Shown here: positions 20,025 through 28,931 of the stretch, piece by piece | Layout: the number at the start of each line of letters is the position of its first letter | Numbering within the stretch: position 1 is the stretch's first letter | Virus record (IMG/VR): IMGVR_UViG_3300041402_000238 | Span: 1-37,017 of that record | Length of the DNA stretch: 37,017 nucleotides | Source of the DNA: a virus | Direction: 5' to 3' (one strand) | The notes under the pieces: generated by a model | Database searches by the model: none | What the model saw: only the letters and a program-made list of their open reading frames with translations | Told to the model about the DNA's origin: nothing | Position numbers and translations under genes: made by a program

Positions 20025-20233
20025 TATTCATCCATCCATTGAATTAATTTTCTTGTAACTGGTCTTTTACAGATAACCTGTATTTCTTCTGGCCTGCAAT
20101 CTTCTATCTGCTTACCGTTTACTATTGGTTTTGATAAGCTGCCATAATGATTACAATTAAAACAGATTTTAATGCTTCTCAAATTAAAATTAATTTCAGG
20201 GCATGGTATTAGCATATTATCTGGTAGATTCAT
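20024..20233 (-). CDS. Cysteine-rich small tail-region protein
   Basis: 69 aa with five Cys (CPEINF, ICFNCNHYG, EDCRP, VICKRP), spaced like a zinc ribbon. Overlaps both neighbours by 1-4 bp and so belongs to the tail operon. Small zinc or iron-sulfur proteins occur at this point in related phages, perhaps as assembly factors. Unknown. Confidence 0.5.
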   Translation of the reverse strand: MNLPDNMLIPCPEINFNLRSIKICFNCNHYGSLSKPIVNGKQIEDCRPEEIQVICKRPVTRKLIQWMDE

Positions 20234-22719
20234 ATTATTTTGTACCCTTCATTGCCATCAGCAAATAAGCCTGTATTTAAACAAATAAAGCCATATTTTT
20301 CTTTTTGTTCTTCCGTTGCAGATGAATAATCAGGCGTTCCATTTGGAGCTATAAAGAAATAACGGCCAGAAAATGAGCTTGTTAAACATTTTATCATTAA
20401 TTCATGACCCGCGTCCGATTCATCAATCTCTAATACTTGAAATTTTCTTGATTCATTTGCGCCTGTAGCGTCTTGAAATTGCCAAGAATTTAACTCAACA
20501 CGGCCAGCCATTTCTAATTTTCCATGATCTTTATTATCTATTTTAAATGTTACTATTTCTGGTGTATCATTAAATCTAGCCAATAATCTGCCGGTCAATT
20601 GAGCCGCATTTGCTGCGTCTTCAAACCACCGGCTGATAATCGTTTTTATAGAATTTCCATCATAACGGTCAGAGCTTGCTCGGCTTATATCTGATGAAAT
20701 TTGAACAGATTTAAAATTCTCTGTTTTATTATCCTCGCTATAATCTGATTTATTATAAAAAACCCTTATTTCCGTATATCGATTTTTTGATTTTCGATCG
20801 ATTTTTACACTGCCTTTTATAATATTAGCACCTTCTGTCAAGGTGTTAATTGTGACCCCACTTGGTTCAGGAGATAAGGCCTTTATTTTTACGGTTTGGC
20901 TTGTCGCATCCCACCAAATATCAAACATAAAAGATTCTGATAATTCAGCAATCACTTTTTCTATTGACTCAGGTTTTAATAAAATACCTTTCACATTAGC
21001 AGATGATAACCACAAATCTTTCTCAGCCTCCCATTCTGAGGTCGGAATATAAGAAGCTGGTAAACCAGAGCCATTTACCAACAATTCATTTAATACATCT
21101 ATTATATTATCACCATTCCATGATGCACAAATTTGCACGGTATTATAAGGTGAATGTGATTCTCTTTTTGTGCCCCATTGATTACGAACAAGTGTAAGCT
21201 CATCATCTGTTCTCGTATATAGCATAGCCTCTTTGCCTATTGAAATAGTACCAGATGATGGGTATTTGTCATTTGCCTCAATATTGTCCGTTAATTTTGC
21301 TTTAGTATCATAAACCTGAACTAGATCACCTAAAGAATGGGTTGTTGCTGTAGTACCAAATTGAGCGCGTTCAATTGTTAAATTATCGCCCAATCTATAA
21401 AATAATATATCTTCTGAATTAATCAAAATAATACCAGACTCTGGATATTCTGTATCTCCAATACCAGAAGGAGAAAGTACAGCTGTTGTTTGTGCGGCTG
21501 TTATATTTGCAGCAAGTGTTCCAGTATTTATTATAGGCTGTTCAATAATATCAGTTAATAACTTGCCCTCACTGGCTTCTGGATATTGTGATTTTCTACT
21601 ATGCGTTCTAATTAGCACATCTTTTGCCGTTATATCAATATGACCATTTGAAATGCCAGCTATATCTATAATGTCATATTCTTGAATTTCAAAATCATCA
21701 AATGAAAAAGAATCGCCTATATATCCATAATATATTTTTAATGTACGCCCTTCATAATATGGATTTCTTTTTAAGAATTTACCAAAAAATGTGCCTCGTT
21801 CTAAAGCATTATAACTGCGCTCAGATATATAAGGATCAATGCCTCTATCATGATGCGGGAAATCTTTTAATTTTGCTTTTAAAACGGCTCTTTTGCCAAG
21901 CCCTGAACCGGCAGTCGTGCTTGTTCCGGATTTCATTATGCTACCGCTGATAACAGGGAACATATTTTCACCGCGAGGAAGTGACGATCTTGGCTGACAA
22001 AATTTATATTCTTTTGTATCTTTCGTGTAATCGACCGCGCTATTACAAGTCGACCTGGTATTAAAACACTTTGAATCACCCGTTTCAGTTGCAGTACAAC
22101 CATCTGTTGCCGTTGTTGAAGTCGTTAATACATAACTGCCCGGGATAACATCCTCAACTATTTGAGCGCCATATATATAAGCTCCTTCTAATGATGTACC
22201 CAAATAAACCGTGCTTCCTGCTTTTGATAAAGCTATTTGGCAAACAGCAGAAACATCAGAGGTTGTCCATGTTGCAAAACATCTGAACCAACCGTCTCCC
22301 TCGTCTGTAATAGAAGCATTAGAACCACTTAATACGGTTCCAGCCAATAAATCGAAAATTGCGCCTGCATAATCAATAGTTTCTCTTATATGAATCTCTG
22401 ATCGTTCTCCAGCTTTTGCATAAATACTAAATGTAACCGATACGCCTGATGATGTTGTAGCTGCTTTATATGCCCTGTGAACACTTGTAAAAGCATTTTC
22501 TGTAAGCTTGTCAGCAGTCAATTCATCAAAAGGACTATTAATAATATCAGGCGTTACACTAGCAGCCGTTTTTATCCATGATGCATGGTCGAATTGCTCA
22601 GAATATGTCAGAAGATTAGTATAAGAAAGACCGGCAGCCAGCCTGCAATAATCCATCACCAATCCGATTATAGTAAATGGCTCTCTGCCTAATTTTATTT
22701 TTTCGCTATCGTAGCTCAC
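20230..22719 (-). CDS. Tail hub/tip protein with inserted lectin-like domain
   Basis: 829 aa. The C-terminal about 600 residues look like a central tail hub (VLKAKLKDFPHHDRGIDPYI, TFFGKFLKRNPYYEGRTLKI, LTDIIEQP, SFMFDIWWDATSQTVKIKAL). The N-terminus MDYCRLAAG (22-30) and a second cysteine segment (DSKCFNTRSTCNSAVDYTKD) resemble one continuous Cys motif of related hub proteins. Between them sits about 170 residues starting NLLTYSEQFDHASWIKTAAS and ending near YGAQIVEDVIPGSYVLTTST. That is the pattern of a phage carbohydrate-binding-like jelly-roll module, probably contacting host glycans. Confidence 0.72.
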   Translation of the reverse strand: MSYDSEKIKLGREPFTIIGLVMDYCRLAAGLSYTNLLTYSEQFDHASWIKTAASVTPDIINSPFDELTADKLTENAFTSVHRAYKAATTSSGVSVTFSIYAKAGERSEIHIRETIDYAGAIFDLLAGTVLSGSNASITDEGDGWFRCFATWTTSDVSAVCQIALSKAGSTVYLGTSLEGAYIYGAQIVEDVIPGSYVLTTSTTATDGCTATETGDSKCFNTRSTCNSAVDYTKDTKEYKFCQPRSSLPRGENMFPVISGSIMKSGTSTTAGSGLGKRAVLKAKLKDFPHHDRGIDPYISERSYNALERGTFFGKFLKRNPYYEGRTLKIYYGYIGDSFSFDDFEIQEYDIIDIAGISNGHIDITAKDVLIRTHSRKSQYPEASEGKLLTDIIEQPIINTGTLAANITAAQTTAVLSPSGIGDTEYPESGIILINSEDILFYRLGDNLTIERAQFGTTATTHSLGDLVQVYDTKAKLTDNIEANDKYPSSGTISIGKEAMLYTRTDDELTLVRNQWGTKRESHSPYNTVQICASWNGDNIIDVLNELLVNGSGLPASYIPTSEWEAEKDLWLSSANVKGILLKPESIEKVIAELSESFMFDIWWDATSQTVKIKALSPEPSGVTINTLTEGANIIKGSVKIDRKSKNRYTEIRVFYNKSDYSEDNKTENFKSVQISSDISRASSDRYDGNSIKTIISRWFEDAANAAQLTGRLLARFNDTPEIVTFKIDNKDHGKLEMAGRVELNSWQFQDATGANESRKFQVLEIDESDAGHELMIKCLTSSFSGRYFFIAPNGTPDYSSATEEQKEKYGFICLNTGLFADGNEGYKII

Positions 22720-23504
22720 AAAATACCTTCAAAAGATAATGATATATTCATGTGCAAGCTATCACCATAAACAGGCGATTTTATTTTTTTGGTTATCCAG
22801 GCCAAAACAACTTCACTTGAATGAGTGTCATTATCCCAGGCGAAAACAAAAGGCTTTGGAGTTTGCGCGTGATTAACAAAGGGTATCCAATTAGAGCGAA
22901 CCCATACAGGATCAAGAGTTTTCATTGAGAAAGAACCGATAATACCTTCATATAAAGCGGATCCACCAATAAAAGCACCTTTCTCAGATTGCGCGGTTTT
23001 GCTTTCAACCACTGGAACTAATGACGGCGGTGAAAATCCGGTATCAACATTTCGTGGAAATTTTAAAACTTCGCCAATTTGAACGCCACCAATAACAGGG
23101 ATAGTTGTTGAGCAATTAACTAATAAACGCCAATCGGCAGCATTTATGTCATCCCAAACAAAGAAAATAGTATTATTATCCGCTGGCAATACAATACTAG
23201 CAGCATCGTTCCACGTGGAACCACCATTAGTAGAATATTGCGGTTTAACGCTGGCACTATGGTCAGCTAAATCATGTCCCCATACAGCCATATAATTTGC
23301 TAATTGAGCCGAACCAAAAGAAACTCTTAACCAGCTGTCACCGGTTACTGTAGGCTTCCACCAATCGAAACCGAACCAATCATAAGCGTTTTCTTTTTCA
23401 TAGCCTGTGGCCTCACTAGAAGCAGTGACAGCGCCATTCTCAAAAAGATTTTTATAACCAATTCGAGGTACTCCAACTTCTGCATCTTCTAAAATAAATG
23501 CCAT
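22716..23504 (-). CDS. Distal tail-like protein with discoidin-like start
   Basis: 262 aa. The N-terminal 140 residues (AVTASSEATGYEKENAYDWF, DSWLRVSFGSAQLANYMAVW, then DWRLLVNCSTTIPVIGGVQI) resemble F5/8-type discoidin domains. The C-terminal part with MKTLDPVWVRSNWIPFV and KPFVFAWDNDTHSSEVVLAW fits distal-tail/tip proteins. It lies between tape measure and hub genes, where distal tail proteins are found. Confidence 0.6.
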   Translation of the reverse strand: MAFILEDAEVGVPRIGYKNLFENGAVTASSEATGYEKENAYDWFGFDWWKPTVTGDSWLRVSFGSAQLANYMAVWGHDLADHSASVKPQYSTNGGSTWNDAASIVLPADNNTIFFVWDDINAADWRLLVNCSTTIPVIGGVQIGEVLKFPRNVDTGFSPPSLVPVVESKTAQSEKGAFIGGSALYEGIIGSFSMKTLDPVWVRSNWIPFVNHAQTPKPFVFAWDNDTHSSEVVLAWITKKIKSPVYGDSLHMNISLSFEGIL

Positions 23505-25576
23505 TATGAAATCACCAAACTACCGACACCACCCATATCCTCTATAGTCTCCGCTAATTGTTCAGCAAATTGTCGCATATATGGAGTGTGCGCACCATCC
23601 TCTGGCAAAACAACCCGCAATTCTTGAACCAGTGGCGCACTTGTTTGTTCTGTGGGAAATATATCAGAATTATCAATTGCAGTAGATCCAGGAGGCGTAG
23701 CAGTTGCAGGGCTTCCACCCATTCCACCAGCGCCAGGAGCAGCGCCGCCACCGCCAAATGATTGCGATTTTATATTTTGAATTTGAACTGCTGTTGCAAT
23801 ACCGGCAGTAGCAGCAAAGGCAGCCCCGAGTATTGGCCCGCCTATTTTTGTACCTGCAGCATAAGAATTTAAAATTGATTCATAGCCTTTAATCATTGCA
23901 CCGGCAATTGCAGCAGCTTTACCAATCTTAAATAAATGACGACTTTTTGAATTCATCAAAGATGCGAGATTCCCAGCCATACCGATCATAATTGCATTTT
24001 TTGATTGCTCAATTTGCTTTTCTTTTTCGGCTTTTCTTCTGGCAATTTCTACCCGCTGATCAGCATAAGACTGTACTAAATTAACCCGCATTTCTTCCGC
24101 TTGCTGCTCGGTTAAAGCTTTGTTGTCCTCTGCGTCTTGAATAAGCATTAATTCTGAATTTTGTTTTTCAGCCAATAAAAGAAGCTCGTCAGCATACCGC
24201 TGCCTTAATTTGTCGAGTATTGCTTGATGCTCATAAGGATCAGCTGCAACAATTGGTGGTTCGGCCGCCGCTGTCTCGGCTGTTGTTGTGGCTCCGGCCT
24301 GTTTTGAAGCGTTTAGTTCGTCGGTCGCTGCTTTTTCAGCCCAAATTTGAGTTATTCTTTCATCATTTTTCTTTCGTTCTTCCTCTCGAAGTTCAAGAAT
24401 TGCACTCGCTTGCTCAAAATTAAGAGACATTACACTTGCGGCAACAGCAGCATAAGCACCCAATGCACTACCCATATCATTAAGAGCAATTATAAAAGAT
24501 TGCGCGACTTTCGCCACAACCCCGAAGCTTTGAGTAACCGCCCTTAATGCAGGGTCAAAGGTTTCACCCAATAAAATACCGGCAGATTCCCAGGCCGAAC
24601 CCATGCGCTTAATGTCACCATCAAGATTGTTTGTTCTGACTCTCGCCTGCTCTATAGCAACTGATGTGCCGGTCAATTTTTTTGTAAGAATATCCATTTT
24701 GTCAGCAGATTTAATTAACGCCTCACCCGATGCAAGATTTTCCTTACCAAATAATTTTGTAAGCTCAGTTACTTCAAGATTTCTATCTGCTAAATTTTTA
24801 AACGCCTGGCTTAATCCAACTATTGATGGGTTGATTGCGTCAATTCCTGCAGTTCTTAAATTTACGATAATATTTCTTAAATTCGTACCGGCCTGAGAGC
24901 CTTTGATTGCGACAGATGCGAGTTGTTGAATTGCTGCATTAGTTTCTTCAAATGATAGGCCAGCAGACGAGGCAACCGTACCGGCTTCTCTTAATGCGTT
25001 GGCAGTTGCGCCAATCTCTGACGCTCCATATTTAGAGCCAGCCGCCAATATGTTAATAAATTTTGCCGCTTCGTCCGCGTCAGCACTGAATTGATTTAAT
25101 GATGCACCTAACGCATTGGCAGCCGTTGGAAGGTCTAAGCCTGCCGCCTCTGCTAATGTCACAGCCTGTTTTGTTACCGCTGCCAGGGCCTCCGCGCTTT
25201 CTAATAAGTCAGGCTTTGCAGACGCAATTAATTTAAACGCTTGGCTTGCCTGGGTCGCGCTTAAAGTGGTGGCCTCTCCGATTAATTCAGATTGTCGCTT
25301 GAGATATTCTAAATCTTTACCAACTGCACCAGTAATTGCAGATAGTTCGCTTATCGAGGCGCTGAATTCTCGCCATACATTAAACGATGCCGATATTGAT
25401 TTATAAGCAATTGCAGTAGCCGCAGCCGCCACAGCCAGCGACTTGAAAGAACCACCAAGACTTTTATTTGCTTTTTCGGATTGTCCAGATTGAGTCTCTA
25501 ATTTATCAAGATCAGTAGTTGCTGTTTTAACGTCACCAGAATCAACCTCAATACCTAATGATGCAATATCAGTCAT
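23504..25576 (-). CDS. Tape measure protein
   Basis: 690 aa. The first 400 residues are alpha-helical with the TP901-type core (SELIGEATTLSATQASQAFK, LTKLFGKENLASGEALI). A hydrophobic patch lies at about 43-64, a charged coiled coil in the middle (EEERKKNDERITQIWAEKAA), and a hydrophobic segment near the end (about 565-600) before a glycine-rich stretch (GGGGAAPGAGGMGG). It sets tail length; by the usual rule of about 0.15 nm per residue this predicts a tail near 100 nm. It overlaps the chaperone extension by 8 bp. Confidence 0.88.
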   Translation of the reverse strand: MTDIASLGIEVDSGDVKTATTDLDKLETQSGQSEKANKSLGGSFKSLAVAAAATAIAYKSISASFNVWREFSASISELSAITGAVGKDLEYLKRQSELIGEATTLSATQASQAFKLIASAKPDLLESAEALAAVTKQAVTLAEAAGLDLPTAANALGASLNQFSADADEAAKFINILAAGSKYGASEIGATANALREAGTVASSAGLSFEETNAAIQQLASVAIKGSQAGTNLRNIIVNLRTAGIDAINPSIVGLSQAFKNLADRNLEVTELTKLFGKENLASGEALIKSADKMDILTKKLTGTSVAIEQARVRTNNLDGDIKRMGSAWESAGILLGETFDPALRAVTQSFGVVAKVAQSFIIALNDMGSALGAYAAVAASVMSLNFEQASAILELREEERKKNDERITQIWAEKAATDELNASKQAGATTTAETAAAEPPIVAADPYEHQAILDKLRQRYADELLLLAEKQNSELMLIQDAEDNKALTEQQAEEMRVNLVQSYADQRVEIARRKAEKEKQIEQSKNAIMIGMAGNLASLMNSKSRHLFKIGKAAAIAGAMIKGYESILNSYAAGTKIGGPILGAAFAATAGIATAVQIQNIKSQSFGGGGAAPGAGGMGGSPATATPPGSTAIDNSDIFPTEQTSAPLVQELRVVLPEDGAHTPYMRQFAEQLAETIEDMGGVGSLVIS

Positions 25577-25913
25577 TGTTACGCCTCAAAACGTCTATTT
25601 CTAACATTAAATAAGATTCCCAAACATTCAAGCAAGAACCCGAAACCATTTGATAATCTTTTAAAGCTGTCCAGGTTATATTTTCGCAGCCTTTTTTTAT
25701 TGCGACATATTCAGTCCATAAATATTCTAATTTTTCAGGTAATTCCGGCTTGTCTCTTAATCCATCAGGAATAGTACCTGATGATTTCTTTACCTGTAAC
25801 CACTGAGCCAAGCGAGAGACTTTAACCGGCTTTCCTTTGCTGTCTTTATCGTATCCATTCGCATAAAAAACCCATTTAGCATAGGTTAAAATCTTGTCGC
25901 TTAGCTCTTGATA
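25569..25913 (-). CDS. Tail assembly chaperone extension made by -1 frameshift
   Basis: This frame has no useful start. From the slip site it reads YQELSDKILTYAKWVFYANG onward and ends LMLEIDVLRRNND, 114 aa. Joined to the first 114 residues of the chaperone gene it gives a 228-aa fusion, the G/GT arrangement of lambda and many siphophages. The extension would bind tail tube protein while the shared part binds the tape measure. A TTG start at 25811 would give an 80-aa piece but lacks support. Confidence 0.85.
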   Translation of the reverse strand, partial: YQELSDKILTYAKWVFYANGYDKDSKGKPVKVSRLAQWLQVKKSSGTIPDGLRDKPELPEKLEYLWTEYVAIKKGCENITWTALKDYQMVSGSCLNVWESYLMLEIDVLRRNND

Positions 25914-26254
25914 AAATTTACTCGATTAACAATAAAGTCGTCAATTTGTTTAACAATATAAGGGGCGCTTAATAGAAGCCCTTTAATTCCGGCCTTGCTG
26001 AATTCCAACTTTTCACCATTATCAGTAAAACCACGCCAGGCAATAACGCATTCAGCGTAGAGCTCTGCACTTGCATCCTGGCTGTCATCAGATGCAAGTT
26101 TTCGCTTATTCTTTTTTAAAGCTTTATTCCACGTTTTAGAATCAAGCCCGACAATGGTTAAAAAGCATTTTGCAGGCTTACCATCTTTGCCGTGGACTTG
26201 CATTTCTGCGCCAGCTTCATGTTCTTCAACTGTATAGAGATTTTGAATATCCAT
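25901..26254 (-). CDS. Tail assembly chaperone (G-like)
   Basis: 117 aa, ATG 26254 overlapping the stop of the tail tube gene. It has CFLTIVGLDSKTWNKALKKN, ECVIAWRGFTDNGEKLEFSK and APYIVKQIDDFIVNRVNF, the pattern of phage tail chaperones that coat the tape measure before tube assembly. Normal product ends IKS-stop at 25901. A fraction of ribosomes should slip at 25913-25919 to make the longer form. Confidence 0.82.
   Translation of the reverse strand: MDIQNLYTVEEHEAGAEMQVHGKDGKPAKCFLTIVGLDSKTWNKALKKNKRKLASDDSQDASAELYAECVIAWRGFTDNGEKLEFSKAGIKGLLLSAPYIVKQIDDFIVNRVNFIKS
25913..25919 (-). promoter_or_regulatory. Programmed -1 frameshift slippery site
   Basis: On the minus strand the heptamer A AAT TTT is exactly in the X XXY YYZ register of the chaperone frame (codons GTA AAT TTT ATC). 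The zero-frame stop TAA is 10 bases further on, and the -1 frame is open to 25569 from just before the site. No obvious long stimulatory hairpin follows. Confidence 0.88.
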
Positions 26255-27195
26255 TAAATAGGATTCCTTTCAAGGGTGATTTGAGAGCCTTCGGCGCTGT
26301 CATATAAGGCAGTGAATGGCAGCGCAATAGTTACCTCGCCTTCACCTTCAACGTCAGGCTGACCACCCGTATATTTAATATTAGGCATGTTGAAAGTATA
26401 TTCATTTCCATCAGGATCAACCAAGGAAAACACTAATGTAGATGCCGTCTCATTTAAAAACTTATCAAGCAAAGTCTTGCTCTGGAAATAAGCAGTTAGA
26501 GTTCCAGTTAAACGAGATTTTCCGATAATAGGTTCAGCGGTTACATTACTTCCGACTGCAAATAAAGGATTTAATCCGTTTTCAAGTGATAATTCCAGGC
26601 TTGTAACCGTACCAATTGAAGAGCCACCCTCTAAAATAGAACCAGAAAATGAATCAAATGGTTCTGTATCTATTGGATCTGGATAAGTCGCGCCTGAAAT
26701 AATTGCTGTATCGATTGAACCATCTTGAGAAATAACACCGAAAGAACCAGTAATCATTGCATCAGGTGCAACACTTAAACTAAATGTATTGATTTCTGAG
26801 CCGGTAAACCTGTGATATTCAGGGGTGGCTAAATTTGCAAACTTTCGCTCAATGGTAAAACTTCGTCGAGTGGTACCAGCCTTTAATTCGTCAATGCCTA
26901 CAGATGGTGAGTCAATATCCCATGCGCCACCGAAAACCGCCTCAATAAAATCATCAAAAGATGTGTAAGATAATTCAATACCAATATCACCAGATACTGA
27001 TTTATTACCATGACGCAAATAAGCAATTTGTCTGTCTGGTCGAATCTCTGCAGACTCAATTGAATTTTTCGATACGCCAATCGAACAACTAGTATGCCGA
27101 ATATCTTCAAAAGCGGGAGTAGATGGCGTTTCTCCATAAGTGGCCTCTACTATATACCCCATGCTATGTCGTGAACCTGTTGCAGTTTTAGCCAT
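26254..27195 (-). CDS. Major tail tube protein
   Basis: 313 aa. It starts MAKTATGSRHSMGYIVEATY, then GNKSVSGDIGIELSYTSFDD and FIEAVFGG. Together with RRSFTIERKFAN and LTAYFQSKTLLDKFLNETAS this matches the phage tail-tube family with two tube-like halves. It polymerises around the tape measure. It lies between tail terminator and chaperone genes as usual. Size is in the family range. Confidence 0.85.
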   Translation of the reverse strand: MAKTATGSRHSMGYIVEATYGETPSTPAFEDIRHTSCSIGVSKNSIESAEIRPDRQIAYLRHGNKSVSGDIGIELSYTSFDDFIEAVFGGAWDIDSPSVGIDELKAGTTRRSFTIERKFANLATPEYHRFTGSEINTFSLSVAPDAMITGSFGVISQDGSIDTAIISGATYPDPIDTEPFDSFSGSILEGGSSIGTVTSLELSLENGLNPLFAVGSNVTAEPIIGKSRLTGTLTAYFQSKTLLDKFLNETASTLVFSLVDPDGNEYTFNMPNIKYTGGQPDVEGEGEVTIALPFTALYDSAEGSQITLERNPI

Positions 27196-27197
27196 TT

Positions 27198-27614
27198 TTA
27201 AACCCTCGCCTCAGTATGAGCTATGTAATTAATTTCTATTGGTATCATATACCAGCCATCCGTATTTGCGCCAACTCTGCGCGAAACATTTTTAATTCTT
27301 ATTACCCGGTCATTATATGTCAAGTATGTGCCGCGTTTAAATCTATTGGCTATTAAGTCAGCCATATCAATAGATTCTTTTTTTCCGGTCCCTGCTTTTG
27401 CAAAAATATCTACCTGGTAAATACCTTTGTTTTCATCGGTGCCATTATCACCTAATGCAGCCTGAATTGTATCGGCAGGTAATAAAGTCGGTCGCAAATA
27501 TAAAGCATCTAATTTAGGAGTGAATTTCTTATTTTCCCATGCAACATCTGGCACGCCTGGCATATCATTCAAATGTTTATCAAGAGCCGCTGAAATATCT
27601 ACAAAAATACTCAC
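27198..27614 (-). CDS. Tail terminator-like protein (DUF4128 type)
   Basis: 138 aa. It has VAWENKKFTPKLDALYLRPT and GIYQVDIFAKAGTGKKESID, then RVIRIKNVSRR and a beta ending (YMIPIEINYIAHTEARV). This is the pattern of minor tail/terminator proteins that cap the tube and join it to the head. Stop lies 2 bp before the tube gene. Overlaps the upstream gene by 4 bp. Confidence 0.72.
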   Translation of the reverse strand: MSIFVDISAALDKHLNDMPGVPDVAWENKKFTPKLDALYLRPTLLPADTIQAALGDNGTDENKGIYQVDIFAKAGTGKKESIDMADLIANRFKRGTYLTYNDRVIRIKNVSRRVGANTDGWYMIPIEINYIAHTEARV

Positions 27615-28015
27615 TGACTAGCAACCTTTTTAGCGTTTGAATCGACGATATTTTGAAACTCTAAAACTGTAACTCTCACCATTCCTGCGGGCGCTTGCTC
27701 TCTGCTGTGCCCGTATTCTAAAGGAATGGCATAAGGTAAATTATTCACAAAATAAATTTTATCACCTAAATTAGCCTTATTTGTAACATGGGCCAATTCA
27801 TTTCTCACTAAAGAACCATCGGGGTCAACAACATCTAATTCACCTATTGGCGCAGTGTTTAAAGTTGTCTGCCAATTTCCACGAAAACGCCCTGAATCAA
27901 CCGGTGATCTATAATTTATTTTTATTCCCAAATCAAAAGCAGTCTTACGAAAAACAATACTCGCCTTTTCCTGAGTTTTCTTATTGAATTTTTTAATATC
28001 ATCAGAAAGACTCAT
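27611..28015 (-). CDS. Neck/tail completion protein (HK97 gp10-like)
   Basis: 134 aa. SPVDSGRFRGNWQTTLNTAP and FVNNLPYAIPLEYGHSREQA are the D-T/S-G-x-x-x-x-x-W and N-x-x-x-Y-A-x-x-x-E-x-G signatures of the HK97 gp10-like family. It sits between connector and terminator genes, where such neck proteins are found. Confidence 0.82.
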   Translation of the reverse strand: MSLSDDIKKFNKKTQEKASIVFRKTAFDLGIKINYRSPVDSGRFRGNWQTTLNTAPIGELDVVDPDGSLVRNELAHVTNKANLGDKIYFVNNLPYAIPLEYGHSREQAPAGMVRVTVLEFQNIVDSNAKKVASQ

Positions 28016-28368
28016 ACTCTTAATTGAATCTCATAAACTACATCAGTTCCAGCCGGTGAAATTGGCTTGCTTCTCATCACCCGGTAATCAAACCCATTAA
28101 CCACGCAAGTATCATCTTGCTTTGGCTCGGTACCAGCTTCAAATAATAATTTTAAATCTGTCGACTGAATAACAGTTCCATCAATCTCAGATTTATCATA
28201 ATTGAAAGCTGCACCATAACCTGAGAAAGTAGGGGCTGTTGCCGTTTCATCAGATCCGAGAACGGGATCAAAATCACCTTCGACAACCCGGGTAAAAACA
28301 ACTAAAGAGCCTTTGCCCTTTAATAACTTCCTGGCTGTATTCGCTAATGATTTGTAAAATTTAGACAC
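28012..28368 (-). CDS. Head-tail connector (head closure) protein
   Basis: 118 aa. A small beta-barrel-like sequence: VVFTRVVEGDFDPVLGSDET, GTVIQSTDLKLLFEAGTEPK, QDDTCVVNGFDYRVMRSKPI. This is typical of SPP1 gp16-like/head-closure proteins. Position between the DnaT-like adaptor and the gp10-like protein supports it. Confidence 0.7.
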   Translation of the reverse strand: MSKFYKSLANTARKLLKGKGSLVVFTRVVEGDFDPVLGSDETATAPTFSGYGAAFNYDKSEIDGTVIQSTDLKLLFEAGTEPKQDDTCVVNGFDYRVMRSKPISPAGTDVVYEIQLRV

Positions 28369-28369
28369 A

Positions 28370-28864
28370 TTAGCCTCTGATTACTCGGCCAGATGAATGA
28401 ATATATTTAGCAACTAACCGGGTGATTGTGGTGAACATTGGCTGTTGAGTCGCGCCTGGCTCATATTCCACTTCGATAACATCAACTTTTTCACGCTTGA
28501 CCTGACTTGAGCGATCAACATCAACCGCCAATTCGGTATCATTAATTAATAAAAACATGGCTTCTGCGGTTGCCTGCTCTAAATTAATAGGTATTCCACT
28601 AATAGGCGAACCATGCTCATCATATAAACCAGAGCGTGGCCACTCTAACGCCTGAGAAGAACTGTAGGTGGCACCAATCCAGGGGTAAGCCCCATCGATA
28701 TATTGGGTGGCTTTTCTTGCTGCAATCTCTTTATCCGAAACGCTGGCAGCATCCCACAAGGCATCAGCGCCTTTATAAAGCCCGATGTAGGTGTCGGCAT
28801 CATCAACAGAAATATAGCTTTCTGAATTAGATAAGCCTGTACCATCTTCAACAATAAGAGACAT
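28370..28864 (-). CDS. Head-tail adaptor with DnaT-like domain
   Basis: 164 aa. MSLIVEDGTGLSNSESYISV, then DADTYIGLYKGADALWDAAS, KATQYIDGAYPWIGATYSSS and QALEWPRSG form the standard pattern of the phage family often annotated as DnaT-like single-strand binding. In this location they are head-tail adaptors that dock on the portal. ATG 28864 with AAGG upstream, directly behind the terminator at 28880-28908. Confidence 0.8.
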   Translation of the reverse strand: MSLIVEDGTGLSNSESYISVDDADTYIGLYKGADALWDAASVSDKEIAARKATQYIDGAYPWIGATYSSSQALEWPRSGLYDEHGSPISGIPINLEQATAEAMFLLINDTELAVDVDRSSQVKREKVDVIEVEYEPGATQQPMFTTITRLVAKYIHSSGRVIRG

Positions 28865-28879
28865 TTTTTTAAACCTTAA

Positions 28880-28908
28880 AAAAAAGGGCAGATTACCCGC
28901 CCTTTTTT
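28880..28908. terminator. Bidirectional intrinsic terminator inside the head module
   Basis: AAAAAAGGGC (28880-28889) and GCCCTTTTTT (28899-28908) form a perfect 10-bp stem with a 9-nt loop, and either strand ends with a U tract. In the leftward direction it lies between capsid/decoration genes and the connector and tail genes, so it should let part of the transcripts stop after the highly expressed capsid genes. Confidence 0.85.
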
Positions 28909-28931
28909 AAGTTACGCCTTTCTGAAATTCC

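Noticed and set aside
25569-25811. Separate 80-aa gene starting at TTG 25811
   Set aside because: The frame continues upstream without a start to the slippery heptamer, so it is the frameshift extension of the tail chaperone.
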